The notes under the pieces: generated by a model
Seen by the model: only the letters and a program-made list of their open reading frames with translations
Database searches by the model: none
What the model was told of the DNA's origin: nothing
Shown: one piece after another, positions 53,900-64,000 of the stretch
Numbering within the stretch: position 1 is the stretch's first letter
Layout: every line of letters starts with the position of its first letter
Assembly: GCA_902527105.1 (NCBI GenBank)
Contig: CABZNT010000001.1
Span: 62,001-126,000, forward strand
Source: an uncultured Prochlorococcus sp.
Lineage (GTDB): Bacteria; Cyanobacteriota; Cyanobacteriia; PCC-6307; Cyanobiaceae
DNA: 64,000 bases
Direction of reading: 5' to 3'
Made by a program: the position numbers and the translations under genes

Positions 53900-55318
53900 A
53901 TGTCCAAGGCACATTTTGGTTTAATAGGTCTTGGTGTTATGGGCGAAAATTTAGTTCTTAACGCAGAGAGAAATGGATTTTCTAGTGTAGTTTTTAATAG
54001 GACTTACTCAAAAACCGAAGAATTTTTACAAGGTCGCGGCCTGGGGAAGAATATTGAGGGAGCTGTAACTCTTCAAGAATTTGTTAACAAGCTAGAGAGA
54101 CCTAGAAGAATTCTAATGATGGTAAAAGCTGGGTCAGCAACAGATGCTGTCATAGACAATATTTCTGGATATCTCGAGGAAGGAGATTTATTAATAGATG
54201 GCGGTAATTCTCAATTTAAAGATACAGAAAGGAGAGTAAATACTCTTGAAAGTAAAAGTTTCGGATACATTGGGATGGGAGTATCAGGTGGTGCTAAAGG
54301 AGCTCTAGAAGGGCCAAGTATGATGCCGGGGGGAACTAAGGCTTCATATGATGCAATAGAAAGCTTATTAACAAAAATGGCTGCCAAAGTAGAAGACGGA
54401 TCATGTGTTGCATATGTTGGACCAGGAGGCTCAGGTCATTTTGTAAAAACTGTTCACAACGGAATTGAATATGGTATCGAACAAATACTCGCAGAAGCTT
54501 ATGACCTTATGAAAAGAGTAAAAGGTATGAATGGCCAGCAGATGTCAGAGGTATTTGGTATTTGGAATAATACTGATGAATTAGCTTCTTATCTTGTTGA
54601 GATAACAGAGATTTGTCTAAATACAAAAGATGAGTTAACTGGAGATGATGTCGTTGAAAAAATATTAGATAAAGCTGGCCAAAAAGGTACAGGTTTATGG
54701 ACTGTTGTAAGTGCTTTAGAACTGGGTGTATCAGTCCCAACTATTTATGCGTCTTTAAATGCAAGAGTAATGAGTTCTTTAAAAGAGCAACGTAGTGAGA
54801 TTGAAAAAACTATTCCATCTAAAGAGATAGAGGATTTTGATTTAGGAAATATATCAGATGGAATGAAACCATTATTTGATGCTGTAGTCCTTGCCACGAT
54901 TGCTAGCTATGCCCAAGGTATGGACATTTTAAGAGAAGCATCTGCAGTTTATAACTATAGTCTGAATATGCCGTCAATCGCTCAAATATGGAAAGGTGGT
55001 TGCATAATTAGATCAAAATTATTAAGTAAAATTCAAGATGCTTATAAGAAAGACCCTAATCTAAAAAATTTAATTTTTGATGATTGGTTCAATAATGAAA
55101 TTGCGACAAGATTAGATAACTTAGCTAAGGTAGTTTCTTTATCCACAAAAGCTGGTATACCAGTCCCATGCCTATCAAGCACTTTAGATTATCTTAATAG
55201 TTACAGAACCAATAGACTTCCTCAGAATCTTGTTCAGGCAATGAGAGACTGTTTTGGCTCACATACATATGAAAGAATTGATATGGAAGGTAGTTTTCAC
55301 ACTGAATGGATGAAATGA
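53900..55318 (+). CDS. gnd: 6-phosphogluconate dehydrogenase
   Basis: GLGVMGENLVLN, full-length family. Confidence 0.97.
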   Translation: MSKAHFGLIGLGVMGENLVLNAERNGFSSVVFNRTYSKTEEFLQGRGLGKNIEGAVTLQEFVNKLERPRRILMMVKAGSATDAVIDNISGYLEEGDLLIDGGNSQFKDTERRVNTLESKSFGYIGMGVSGGAKGALEGPSMMPGGTKASYDAIESLLTKMAAKVEDGSCVAYVGPGGSGHFVKTVHNGIEYGIEQILAEAYDLMKRVKGMNGQQMSEVFGIWNNTDELASYLVEITEICLNTKDELTGDDVVEKILDKAGQKGTGLWTVVSALELGVSVPTIYASLNARVMSSLKEQRSEIEKTIPSKEIEDFDLGNISDGMKPLFDAVVLATIASYAQGMDILREASAVYNYSLNMPSIAQIWKGGCIIRSKLLSKIQDAYKKDPNLKNLIFDDWFNNEIATRLDNLAKVVSLSTKAGIPVPCLSSTLDYLNSYRTNRLPQNLVQAMRDCFGSHTYERIDMEGSFHTEWMK

Positions 55319-56043
55319 TTGAAAAAATCAAGAATGGATACACCATAAATATTTATAGAGACAAGTTAGAACTATCGAAAGCGGTTTTTAAGTTTATTGA
55401 AAGTCACATTATTCATACTTTAAAAAAGAAAGACAGGTTCAAATTTTGTTTAAGTGGAGGTTCAACTCCTAAATCTGTGTATCAACTTTTATCAAATACT
55501 GATCTTAGATGGGATATGGTTGATGTCTTTTTAGGAGATGAGAGATGTGTTGATCCAAGTTCAGAATTAAGTAACTCGTTAATGGTAAAAAATTCATTGT
55601 TGTCTAATTTTGGATCTAAAGCATTTTTTTATGAAATTTTCAATGATTTAAAGGCTGATGATGAAGCTACAAAAAATCAATTTATTTCAAAATTATTTGA
55701 AAAATGCGGATCAAATCCTCCCTACTTTGATCTAACTTTATTAGGTCTTGGAGACGATGGTCATACAGCTTCATTATTTCCTTTTCAAAAAAATAATAAT
55801 GTAGATGATTTTGTTATTTTTAATGAAGGTAAAGGATTAAAAAGAATTTCATTAACTCCAAAGGTTCTTTCAGCCTCTTCAAAGATATTATTTTTGGTAA
55901 GTGGATCCACTAAAAGAATTGCTCTTGAGAGGTTATTAGATGAAAAAGAGCCACCAGATAGAACACCATCAAAATTAATTAAATCTATTAACCAAATTTC
56001 AATATTTTGTGATCAAGAATCAGCAAAAGAATTACAAATTTAG
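55306..56043 (+). CDS. pgl: 6-phosphogluconolactonase
   Basis: SGGSTPKSVYQLL, LGDERCV, GLGDDGHTASLFP. Confidence 0.93.
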   Translation: MDEMIEKIKNGYTINIYRDKLELSKAVFKFIESHIIHTLKKKDRFKFCLSGGSTPKSVYQLLSNTDLRWDMVDVFLGDERCVDPSSELSNSLMVKNSLLSNFGSKAFFYEIFNDLKADDEATKNQFISKLFEKCGSNPPYFDLTLLGLGDDGHTASLFPFQKNNNVDDFVIFNEGKGLKRISLTPKVLSASSKILFLVSGSTKRIALERLLDEKEPPDRTPSKLIKSINQISIFCDQESAKELQI

Positions 56044-56073
56044 TTAAAGTCTACAAATAATTTAAATTATTTA

Positions 56074-56622
56074 ATGACTAAGAAAAATTTTTTATTCCAG
56101 AAAAAGGATTTCGATGGTTGGAAAACATTAAATGATACTGTTATGGGCGGATCAAGTTCAGCTTTTTGTGAAATTTCAAATTCTGGTTTGATATTGAAAG
56201 GTAATATTGTCGAGAAAGCAGGAGGATTTATTAGTTGTAGATCACCTATTTATAAACCCTCTCTAAACGTAACTGAATATTCATCCTTTGAATTAAATAT
56301 TGATGGACAAGGAAGAACTTTTAAATTTGCTGTCGCTTGTGAAGATGATCTCCTTGGACTAACCGAATTTATTCCCGGTGGTCTTAGATGGATTAAATCA
56401 TTCCCAACTAAAAAATTCGGAACAACAAATGTTCAAATTCGATTTAGTGAGCTAAAAGCCTCAGTAAGAGCTAATAAGGTGCGGTTTCCGTTTAAATTCA
56501 AGCCATCTAAAATTAAAAGGTTGCAACTACTACATTCTAAGTTCGGTGATGATGGATTACTTAATAATGAGTTTAAACAGGGTTCCATAAAAGTTTTAAT
56601 TAAATCAATAAGTGTTATTTGA
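56074..56622 (+). CDS. CIA30 family protein
   Basis: WKTLNDTVMGGSSSAF...GGFISCRSP. Confidence 0.88.
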   Translation: MTKKNFLFQKKDFDGWKTLNDTVMGGSSSAFCEISNSGLILKGNIVEKAGGFISCRSPIYKPSLNVTEYSSFELNIDGQGRTFKFAVACEDDLLGLTEFIPGGLRWIKSFPTKKFGTTNVQIRFSELKASVRANKVRFPFKFKPSKIKRLQLLHSKFGDDGLLNNEFKQGSIKVLIKSISVI

Positions 56623-56998
56623 AAATCAACCAAAAAATATAGAGAGCTTAATTGCTAAGTCAGCAGATTTAACAAATAAACCTTTTCTTCATTCTGTCGT
56701 AAAAATAAATGGGGAATACAAAATCGAAGAAGAAGATATTGACTTGGCGGTTAATATCTTATGCCGAGATAAAGAAGGTAAAAGATTAGAAATTTATGAT
56801 CTTGAATTAGAACTTTTTAAATCAAATAAAGAGTTGGTTTTAGTTATCTCTAAGCTTAATTTTCCTGATGAACCAATATTATGGTGTGGAGTTAAAACAT
56901 TATGGATGGATAGCAATAATGGGAAAAAATGCAATGCACCAAAATACAGCGCTAGATTGGAAAATCTTGCAAATAGGATAAAAAGTTTTATTGATTAA
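56612..56998 (+). CDS. hypothetical protein; GTG start
   Basis: 128-aa ORF, 11-bp overlap with upstream gene. Confidence 0.7.
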   Translation: MLFENQPKNIESLIAKSADLTNKPFLHSVVKINGEYKIEEEDIDLAVNILCRDKEGKRLEIYDLELELFKSNKELVLVISKLNFPDEPILWCGVKTLWMDSNNGKKCNAPKYSARLENLANRIKSFID

Positions 56999-57019
56999 GA
57001 TAATAAACTTTGAGCTGAT

Positions 57020-58693
57020 TTATAAATCAGTAACAGCCCCTAAACTTGATGTGCTTACAATTTTCGAATATTTTGAAAGTATTCCTCTTTTGTATTTAGG
57101 TGTAGGTTTTACCCAATCTTTTTTTCTTTTTTCTAATTCTTCTTCAGATAAATCAACTTCAATTAGTTGTTTTACAGCATCTACTGTAATTAAATCACCT
57201 TGTTTTATTAGAGCAATATTTCCGCCAACAGCAGCCTCTGGGGCTATGTGACCCACAACAAGACCATAAGTACCACCACTAAATCTGCCATCGGTTATTA
57301 AAGCTACCTTCTCTCCGAGTCCTTGACCAACAATTGCAGAAGTAGGGGCTAGCATCTCTCTCATCCCCGGACCTCCTACAGGACCTTCGTTTCTAATAAC
57401 AACAACATCACCAGCCTTGATATCATTATTTAATATCGATTTTAAGCAATCCTCTTCACTTTCAAAAATCTTTGCTGGACCTTTTAATACAGGGTTTTTT
57501 ACTCCGCTAATTTTAGCTACAGAACCTTCGCTCGCTAAGTTGCCTTTTAATATCGCAAGGTGGCCTTTTTTATAAAGAGGGTCATCTATGTCTCTTATGA
57601 CATTTTGATTTTTTGGAGGCTTATCTGGAATATCCTGTAAGTATTCTGAGATGGTTTTACCTTCAATGTTTTTGCAATCACCATGAATTAATCCTGCATT
57701 CAAAAGTATTTTCATTACTTGTGGAATCCCACCTGCCTTATGAAGATCCACCGTCACATATTTACCACTCGGTTTAAGGTCACAAATAACGGGTACTTTT
57801 TGTCTGATTCTTTCAAAATCATTAATGTTGATTTCTATTCCTGCAGTATTCGCAATAGCTAAGATGTGCAACACCGCATTTGTTGATCCGCCAATTGCCA
57901 TAATTACTGATATTGCATTTTCAAATGCTTTCTTAGTCATTAGATCTAGAGGTCTTATATCTTTTTCTATTGCAGAGACTAATATCTCAGCACTTTTTTC
58001 TGCACTTAGTTCTTTTTCAAGATCTTCAGCAGCCATAGTAGAACTGTGGGGAAGACTTAACCCTAATACTTCAATAACAGCAGACATTGTATTTGCTGTA
58101 AACATCCCTCCACAGCTACCAGCACCGGGAATACAATTTTTCTCAACTTGGATTAGCCTTTCTTCATTGATTTTGCCTGATGTTAATTGTCCAACAGCTT
58201 CAAATGCACTAACAACAGTAAGATCTTCTCCATGCAATTTGCCAGGCTTTATTGTCCCTCCATAAATGAAAATTGAGGGAATATTCATTCTTGCAATCGC
58301 AATCATGGCACCTGGCATATTTTTGTCACATCCACCTATAGCAAGTACTCCATCCATACTTTGAGCATTGCATGCCGTTTCAATTGAATCAGCAATAACT
58401 TCTCTTGAAACTAGGGAATATTTCATGCCTTCTGTTCCCATAGAAATGCCATCACTTACTGTTATCGTTCCAAACATCTGAGGCATCGCTCCGGATCTTT
58501 TTATTGACTCTTCAGCTTTCAAAGCTAACTTATTTAAACCCATATTGCATGGTGTTATGGTGCTGTATCCATTCGCAACTCCAATAATAGGTTTATTAAA
58601 ATCTTCATCATTAAATCCAACAGCTCTTAACATCGATCTGTTAGGGGATCTTTGCACACCTTGGGTTATTGCAGATGATCTGAGTTTATTCAT
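57020..58693 (-). CDS. ilvD: dihydroxy-acid dehydratase
   Basis: [26 protein letters not shown]. Confidence 0.97.
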   Translation of the reverse strand: MNKLRSSAITQGVQRSPNRSMLRAVGFNDEDFNKPIIGVANGYSTITPCNMGLNKLALKAEESIKRSGAMPQMFGTITVSDGISMGTEGMKYSLVSREVIADSIETACNAQSMDGVLAIGGCDKNMPGAMIAIARMNIPSIFIYGGTIKPGKLHGEDLTVVSAFEAVGQLTSGKINEERLIQVEKNCIPGAGSCGGMFTANTMSAVIEVLGLSLPHSSTMAAEDLEKELSAEKSAEILVSAIEKDIRPLDLMTKKAFENAISVIMAIGGSTNAVLHILAIANTAGIEININDFERIRQKVPVICDLKPSGKYVTVDLHKAGGIPQVMKILLNAGLIHGDCKNIEGKTISEYLQDIPDKPPKNQNVIRDIDDPLYKKGHLAILKGNLASEGSVAKISGVKNPVLKGPAKIFESEEDCLKSILNNDIKAGDVVVIRNEGPVGGPGMREMLAPTSAIVGQGLGEKVALITDGRFSGGTYGLVVGHIAPEAAVGGNIALIKQGDLITVDAVKQLIEVDLSEEELEKRKKDWVKPTPKYKRGILSKYSKIVSTSSLGAVTDL

Positions 58694-58716
58694 TTTATTT
58701 GAGAACCTTTTTTATT

Positions 58717-59007
58717 CTATTGCCCCAACTCTTCAAGTTGCTTCCTCACATCAGCAATTGCAGAATTAAGCTGCTCAACTTTTTTCTCCAGATTCTCTCC
58801 TTCAACTTCATTTATATTTTCATTTGAATCAATCGCTTCAGAGCCGTCTTGAATTCTGGAGGAATACATCATTGCTTTTTGTTTTTTTTCCTCCTTTCTT
58901 TTGTCTGCTTCGGATATTAACCACCAAGCTAGACCCGCTGCTCCAATAAAAGCACCGCTTATTAATGATAAAAGATTATTTGAAGACGAATCTCTGTATT
59001 CAGACAT
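58717..59007 (-). CDS. hypothetical membrane-anchored coiled-coil protein
   Basis: One hydrophobic segment then helical tail. Confidence 0.65.
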   Translation of the reverse strand: MSEYRDSSSNNLLSLISGAFIGAAGLAWWLISEADKRKEEKKQKAMMYSSRIQDGSEAIDSNENINEVEGENLEKKVEQLNSAIADVRKQLEELGQ

Positions 59008-59036
59008 TGGAAAAATATTTACTCCTATATTCTATA

Positions 59037-59654
59037 TTAGTTCTTATCTTGAAATATAGTACTTAAACGCGATAAAGGATTCCCAATCCCCGGTACTAAT
59101 AATTGTTTTTTTTCGTCTTCCTCATCTATGCAAGAAGTGTAAATTACCTGATTAGGGAATAATTTTGCAATTTCATTTAACCCTTTATTTGAGCAAATAG
59201 CAGTTATTAAAATAATCCTATTTGAATCAACACCTAATTCCTTTAATTTAATTAAAGTTCTTAATGTTGCTGATTTTGTCGTTATTTGTTCTGAATAAAA
59301 TATAACTCCTTCATTTGATTCAATAGTTTTAGGAAGTTCTCCTATTGAGAGGGTTGAATTAGGAATTACTTCTCTGGATCCAAACCAAAGAGATAACCCT
59401 TCGGGCAACATTGCGAGCACTTTTATTGGATAATCATTATTTATGAAGAATCCTTCTGCGTCCCCACTATCAGTGTTTACTTTTTCTTTTTTATATGGCA
59501 GCCAATTTCGCAATGCTTCATATGTAAGCCATTTCCCTAATTGCTCATATCCTGTTGAGTACAAAATATTTGGAGTATTTTTTTCTCGCAATATTGAAAG
59601 CCAATGTTTTATTAATGGATGAGGAGGAACAATAACCTTTAGTGACATTGCCAT
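59037..59654 (-). CDS. uracil phosphoribosyltransferase-like protein with divergent PRPP motif
   Basis: UPRT-like N and C termini (VIVPPHPLIKHWLSILR; LLVPGIGNPLSRL); DPMLATGG-type motif replaced by YSEQITTKSATL. Confidence 0.82.
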   Translation of the reverse strand: MAMSLKVIVPPHPLIKHWLSILREKNTPNILYSTGYEQLGKWLTYEALRNWLPYKKEKVNTDSGDAEGFFINNDYPIKVLAMLPEGLSLWFGSREVIPNSTLSIGELPKTIESNEGVIFYSEQITTKSATLRTLIKLKELGVDSNRIILITAICSNKGLNEIAKLFPNQVIYTSCIDEEDEKKQLLVPGIGNPLSRLSTIFQDKN

Positions 59655-59717
59655 ATATTTTCCTTTAAGATACTCTTACAAACTTTAAATACTTAAGTAC
59701 TAAAATACAGTCTTATT

Positions 59718-60230
59718 ATGATTAAATCAATTGTTTTCCCCTCACTAAAGAATGCATTAATTACTTTGTTATTCGTTGGGATTTTATTTTTTAATTCTGT
59801 AAATTCTGCATGGGCCAAAAGACCTCCTGAGATTAGAAACCAACAAGACCTTAATTTAGAACCAGATATGCATGGTCAAGATTTAAGCGGTAACGAATAC
59901 GTCAAGTTTGATCTGAATGGGTTTAATTTCAGTGAAAGTAATTTAGAAGGCGCGGTGTTCAATAATAGTAAATTGCAAAACTCAAAGTTTACTGGAGCCA
60001 ATTTAAGAGATGCATTAGCTTATGCAACAGACTTTACAGATGCAGATCTTTCGGATGTTAATTTTACAAATGCTTTATTAATGGAGAGTAATTTTGAAGG
60101 AGCAAAAATAGATGGTGCAGATTTTACTGATGCTGTTCTTAGTCGTACACAACAAAAACAATTATGTGCGATTGCTAATGGCACAAATAGTTCTACAGGA
60201 GAGAGTACAGAATATAGCTTAGGTTGTTAA
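59718..60230 (+). CDS. secreted or lumenal pentapeptide-repeat protein
   Basis: Signal-peptide-like N terminus and A(D/N)LxD/F repeats. Confidence 0.9.
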   Translation: MIKSIVFPSLKNALITLLFVGILFFNSVNSAWAKRPPEIRNQQDLNLEPDMHGQDLSGNEYVKFDLNGFNFSESNLEGAVFNNSKLQNSKFTGANLRDALAYATDFTDADLSDVNFTNALLMESNFEGAKIDGADFTDAVLSRTQQKQLCAIANGTNSSTGESTEYSLGC

Positions 60231-60239
60231 TCATCAAAG

Positions 60240-61304
60240 ATGAAAAAAAAAATACCAGTTATAGTTGTTTCGGGATTCCTTGGTTCAGGTAAAACAACTT
60301 TTCTAAGATATTTATTAAAAGAGAGTAATAAAAAATTTGGTTTAATAATTAATGAATTTGGTGATGTTGGAATTGACGGTGATTTGATTAAAAGTTGTGA
60401 TAAATGTGATGAATCTGAAGACGACTGCGTAATCGAATTAAACAATGGATGTTTATGTTGTGCTGTTCAAGATGATTTTGTTCCATCAATAAAAGCTCTC
60501 CTAGAATTTAATCCACCTATCGAATCAATAATTATCGAAACAAGTGGCTTGGCATTGCCAATTCCCTTAATTCAAGCACTCAATTGGCCTGAGATTAGGT
60601 CTTCCATCTACCTTGATGTTGTTGTTGGTATCGTTAATGGAGAATCAATGCTTAATGGTTCACCAATTAATGATTTAATTAAAATAACAAAACAATATAA
60701 TGAAACAGAAAAGATTGATCACAACGCAACTATAGATGAACTTTTTGAGGAGCAACTTGAAGTTTCTGATATTGTTTTAGTCTCTAGATCAGATATTTTA
60801 AATGATGATCAGTTTGACTTTGTAAAAAAGAAAATTCAAGGAAGTCTAAACTCATCTACACCAGTCCTTAAATCTAAGAATGGCAAAATTGATTTAAATT
60901 ATCTTTTTGATTTTAATTTTAAAAAAGAGACTTATAAAGAATTTTTAGCCGAAGAACATGACCATAATCATGTTGAGCTTGTATCAGATTCATTTAAATT
61001 AAATTATTTCCTTGAAAAAAATGACTTTGAAAAGGAGATGTCAAAAATCTTGGATGAATTAAACATTCTTCGAATAAAAGGACGTATCTGGATTCCAAAC
61101 AAATCTTTGCCTTTACAAATACAAATTGTTGGAAAGAAAATTAATACTTGGTTTGAAGAAGCTCCAGACAATTGTTGGAGACCAAATGGTAATGCTGGGC
61201 TTGAATTAGTAATAATTTCCTTTGATGAAAAATCTATAAAAACTTTCATTAGAAAAATTAAAGAGAAATTTAAGATTTTAAGTGACCCACAAATAGCAAT
61301 TTGA
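60240..61304 (+). CDS. CobW/COG0523 family GTPase metallochaperone
   Basis: GFLGSGKTTFLRYLL, NNGCLCCAV, EEHDHNHVEL. Confidence 0.94.
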   Translation: MKKKIPVIVVSGFLGSGKTTFLRYLLKESNKKFGLIINEFGDVGIDGDLIKSCDKCDESEDDCVIELNNGCLCCAVQDDFVPSIKALLEFNPPIESIIIETSGLALPIPLIQALNWPEIRSSIYLDVVVGIVNGESMLNGSPINDLIKITKQYNETEKIDHNATIDELFEEQLEVSDIVLVSRSDILNDDQFDFVKKKIQGSLNSSTPVLKSKNGKIDLNYLFDFNFKKETYKEFLAEEHDHNHVELVSDSFKLNYFLEKNDFEKEMSKILDELNILRIKGRIWIPNKSLPLQIQIVGKKINTWFEEAPDNCWRPNGNAGLELVIISFDEKSIKTFIRKIKEKFKILSDPQIAI

Positions 61305-61315
61305 CTTTATAGTTA

Positions 61316-61345
61316 GCTGTCGGGATACTTACTACAGTAGACAGC
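61316..61345 (+). promoter_or_regulatory. 5'UTR hairpin GCTGTC-GGGA bulge-TACT/AGTA-GACAGC
   Basis: Direct reading; ends 5 nt before ATG at 61351. Confidence 0.45.
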
Positions 61346-61350
61346 CCAAG

Positions 61351-61515
61351 ATGGAAAATCCAAAAATTGCTTTAAAACAAATAATCTCTGACGATGTTAC
61401 ATTAATTGATAAAATAAAATGTTCAAAATGTGGCGGGGCAGGAAATTTCAAAACTCATGAAAATTCAAGAAGAACGTGCTTAACTTGTTTTGGTAGAGGC
61501 TACATAAACATTTAA
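61351..61515 (+). CDS. 54-aa CxxCxGxG zinc-finger-like protein
   Basis: Hand-translated MENPKIALKQIISDDVTLIDKIKCSKCGGAGNFKTHENSRRTCLTCFGRGYINI. Confidence 0.8.
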   Translation: MENPKIALKQIISDDVTLIDKIKCSKCGGAGNFKTHENSRRTCLTCFGRGYINI

Positions 61516-61612
61516 TAACTCAGAAAATCTTAAGGTAAAAATATTTGTTTATTAATCAACAGTACTTTTTATAAAAATATAAACTAATCTTCTAGTAGAA
61601 ATTAATTTTTAA

Positions 61613-61867
61613 TTGGACCAATTTGCTGTAAAAGTTTTTATAAGACTAAGACCCTCAGTTTTAGATCCAGCAGGTGAAGCTACCAAATCTGCTTCTATAA
61701 AACTTGGAGCCGAGGGAATAAAATCATTACGTATAGGAAAAATGATTGAGGTAAAAATAGAAGGTAATGGTGAAAACGAAGTAAGAGAAAAAATTGATTT
61801 ATTGTGTGATAGGTTATTCGCAAATACTGTTATTGAAGATTATGAGTATTCACTAGAAAAATTATAA
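61613..61867 (+). CDS. purS: phosphoribosylformylglycinamidine synthase subunit PurS; TTG start
   Basis: [16 protein letters not shown]...[10 protein letters not shown]. Confidence 0.95.
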   Translation: MDQFAVKVFIRLRPSVLDPAGEATKSASIKLGAEGIKSLRIGKMIEVKIEGNGENEVREKIDLLCDRLFANTVIEDYEYSLEKL

Positions 61868-61868
61868 G

Positions 61869-62534
61869 ATGGATAATTTTACTGTAGGAATTGTTGTCTT
61901 CCCTGGTTCTAATTGTGATCGTGATGTTTCATGGGCATTGGAAGGTTGTTTAGACATAAGAACAAAATACTTGTGGCACGAGTCTTCAGATTTAACTGAT
62001 GTAGATGCAATAGTTTTACCTGGTGGATTTAGCTATGGTGATTATTTAAGATGCGGAGCAATTGCGAGATTCTCTCCATTAATTAATGCCTTAGATGAGT
62101 TTGTTAAAAGCGGAAAAAGAGTTTTAGGAATTTGTAATGGGTTTCAAATTTTGACAGAATCAGGTTTTTTGCCTGGTGCTCTTGTTGCAAATAAAAATCT
62201 AAATTTTATATGTGATGACGTTGAACTCGATATTGTTTCTTCAAAAGGAGGTTGGTTTAATAATGGAGATGAAAAACAAACTATTAAGTTGCCAATAGCG
62301 CATGGGGAAGGAAGATATCATTGTGATTCTGATACTTTAAAAAAACTTTTAGATAACAAATTGATCGCTTTGAGATATAAAAATAATCCGAATGGATCCT
62401 CATTCGATATCGCTGGCATAACTAATGAAAAGGGAAATGTTCTAGGTTTAATGCCTCATCCAGAACGAGCATGTGACGAGACAATTGGTGGCACTGATGG
62501 TCTCTTTACATTAAAATCATTAATATTAAAATAA
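61869..62534 (+). CDS. purQ: phosphoribosylformylglycinamidine synthase subunit PurQ
   Basis: [18 protein letters not shown]. Confidence 0.97.
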   Translation: MDNFTVGIVVFPGSNCDRDVSWALEGCLDIRTKYLWHESSDLTDVDAIVLPGGFSYGDYLRCGAIARFSPLINALDEFVKSGKRVLGICNGFQILTESGFLPGALVANKNLNFICDDVELDIVSSKGGWFNNGDEKQTIKLPIAHGEGRYHCDSDTLKKLLDNKLIALRYKNNPNGSSFDIAGITNEKGNVLGLMPHPERACDETIGGTDGLFTLKSLILK

Positions 62535-62566
62535 AAAAAAGACCCCCAATTTTGGAGGTCTTTTTT
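62535..62566. terminator. bidirectional intrinsic terminator between purQ and fba
   Basis: AAAAAAGACC-C-CCA/TGG-A-GGTCTTTTTT. Confidence 0.9.
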
Positions 62567-62584
62567 ATTTAATTTGGGATGAAA

Positions 62585-63658
62585 CTAGACAGTAGCTTTT
62601 ACTTTTGGATCTAAATCACCTTTTGCGTAAAGATCAGCAAAATAATTAGTGCTGTTTTGTTTGATCTTACTTGCTTGACCTTCGCACCAGAACTGCTTGT
62701 ATCTATCAAGACAAACTTGCTTCATATATTTTCTAGCAGGCTTGTTAAAGTGTCTTGGATCGAAGTTTGCCTTATCAGCAAATGCTGCCTCTCTAACCGC
62801 GGCAGTGAAAGCAAGTCTGTTATCAGTATCAATGTTTACTTTCCTGACTCCATTTCTTATTCCCTCTTGGATTTCTTCAACAGGAACGCCGTATGTTTGA
62901 GGGATTTCACCACCATATTTGTTAATAATATCTAACCATTCCTGAGGAACTGAACTAGATCCATGCATTACAAGATGGGTATTTGGAAGTGCTTTATGAA
63001 TTTCAGCAATTCTGCTAATTGCAAGAACTTCTCCTGTTGGTTTCCTTGTAAATTTATAAGCACCATGACTTGTACCTATAGCAATAGCTAATGCATCGAC
63101 TTTTGTTTTAGCAACAAAATCTGCAGCTTCTTCAGGATCAGTCAAAAGCATATCTGTAGAAAGTTCACCTTCAAATCCATGACCATCTTCTGCTTCTCCT
63201 TTACCTGTTTCTAATGAACCTAAGCAACCTAATTCTCCTTCAACACTAACTCCAACTGAATGAGCAAAATCTACTACTTTTTTAGTAACTGCAACATTAT
63301 ATTCGTAACTAGCGGGTGTTTTTGCATCTGCCTCTAGAGAACCATCCATCATTACTGATGTGAAACCATTTATTGCTGCTGAATAACATGTTGATGGCTC
63401 ATTACCGTGGTCTTGGTGCATTACTACTGGAATATTAGGATATGTTTCTGTAGCAGCAAGGATTAGATGACGTAGGAAAATTTCTCCTGCATAATTTCTT
63501 GCCCCTCTTGAAGCTTGAAGGATTACAGGACTATCAGTTTCATATGCTGCTTCCATGATTGCTTGAACTTGCTCAAGGTTATTAACATTGAAAGCTGGAA
63601 TACCGTAACCATTCTCAGCAGCGTGATCTAAAAGTAGTCTTAGTGGAACGAGAGCCAT
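62585..63658 (-). CDS. fba: fructose-bisphosphate aldolase class II
   Basis: [33 protein letters not shown]. Confidence 0.97.
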   Translation of the reverse strand: MALVPLRLLLDHAAENGYGIPAFNVNNLEQVQAIMEAAYETDSPVILQASRGARNYAGEIFLRHLILAATETYPNIPVVMHQDHGNEPSTCYSAAINGFTSVMMDGSLEADAKTPASYEYNVAVTKKVVDFAHSVGVSVEGELGCLGSLETGKGEAEDGHGFEGELSTDMLLTDPEEAADFVAKTKVDALAIAIGTSHGAYKFTRKPTGEVLAISRIAEIHKALPNTHLVMHGSSSVPQEWLDIINKYGGEIPQTYGVPVEEIQEGIRNGVRKVNIDTDNRLAFTAAVREAAFADKANFDPRHFNKPARKYMKQVCLDRYKQFWCEGQASKIKQNSTNYFADLYAKGDLDPKVKATV

Positions 63659-63805
63659 AATTAAAATAAGTTAAATGCTATATAAAGCACATGTTTCCGA
63701 GAGTTTAGTATAAATAGGTATCAAATGTCACGTCATTAGATATACAAAATACTAAATTAAAGAAACTTATTTTATGACCCAGAGTATATTTTTAGGATTT
63801 TTTAT

Positions 63806-64000
63806 TTAGTAAGTGTAGCCTGCAACAAACAATTGCTCATCAGATGAAGGTTGAGATCCTGCTACATAGGCACCTTTTGAAGCCTCAGAGTTTGCCTGGG
63901 CTCTCGTTATTAATGCTTTTTGCCCCCCTTCAACGTCACTTCCTTTCCAGGCCTTTAAGCATGAGTGCTGTAATGCTCTTCCATAGGAGAATGAAACATT
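63806..64000 (-). CDS. fructose-bisphosphate aldolase class I, C-terminal part (truncated by window)
   Basis: NVSFSYGRALQHSCLKAWKGSDVEGGQKALITRAQANSEASKGAYVAGSQPSSDEQLFVAGYTY. Confidence 0.88.
   Translation of the reverse strand, partial: NVSFSYGRALQHSCLKAWKGSDVEGGQKALITRAQANSEASKGAYVAGSQPSSDEQLFVAGYTY

Overview
AT-rich, compact window that looks like a high-light Prochlorococcus-type picocyanobacterial chromosome (inferred from PetN, PcyA, SipA, ChlP, Thf1, NdhO-free gene context and very short intergenic gaps). Main blocks: (i) 0-4.2 kb of short lineage-type hypothetical genes; (ii) K+ channel + pstCAB without pstS; (iii) a four-gene ligase-associated DNA repair operon (metallophosphoesterase, Lhr-core helicase, ATP-dependent ligase, SNM1-like exonuclease) at 9.4-15.2 kb; (iv) IF2_N-only protein, DUF2130 protein and a CopG-like protein; (v) a dense cluster of tiny hypothetical proteins at 18-21.5 kb, several missed by the ORF track; (vi) mostly core photosynthesis, carbon and housekeeping genes from 21.5 kb to the end. 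No tRNA, rRNA, CRISPR array, transposase or prophage was recognised by eye. The most notable non-coding signal is an H-type pseudoknot with two perfect long stems (8 and 9 bp) in the rpsB leader. Other non-coding signals: a 13-bp perfect hairpin upstream of glpX, a hairpin next to the start of a small zinc-finger gene, three DnaA-box-like motifs in one 534-bp gap, and a short ORF without a normal start codon at 8.75-8.88 kb. Product names are from protein family recognition by reading; no database search was run.
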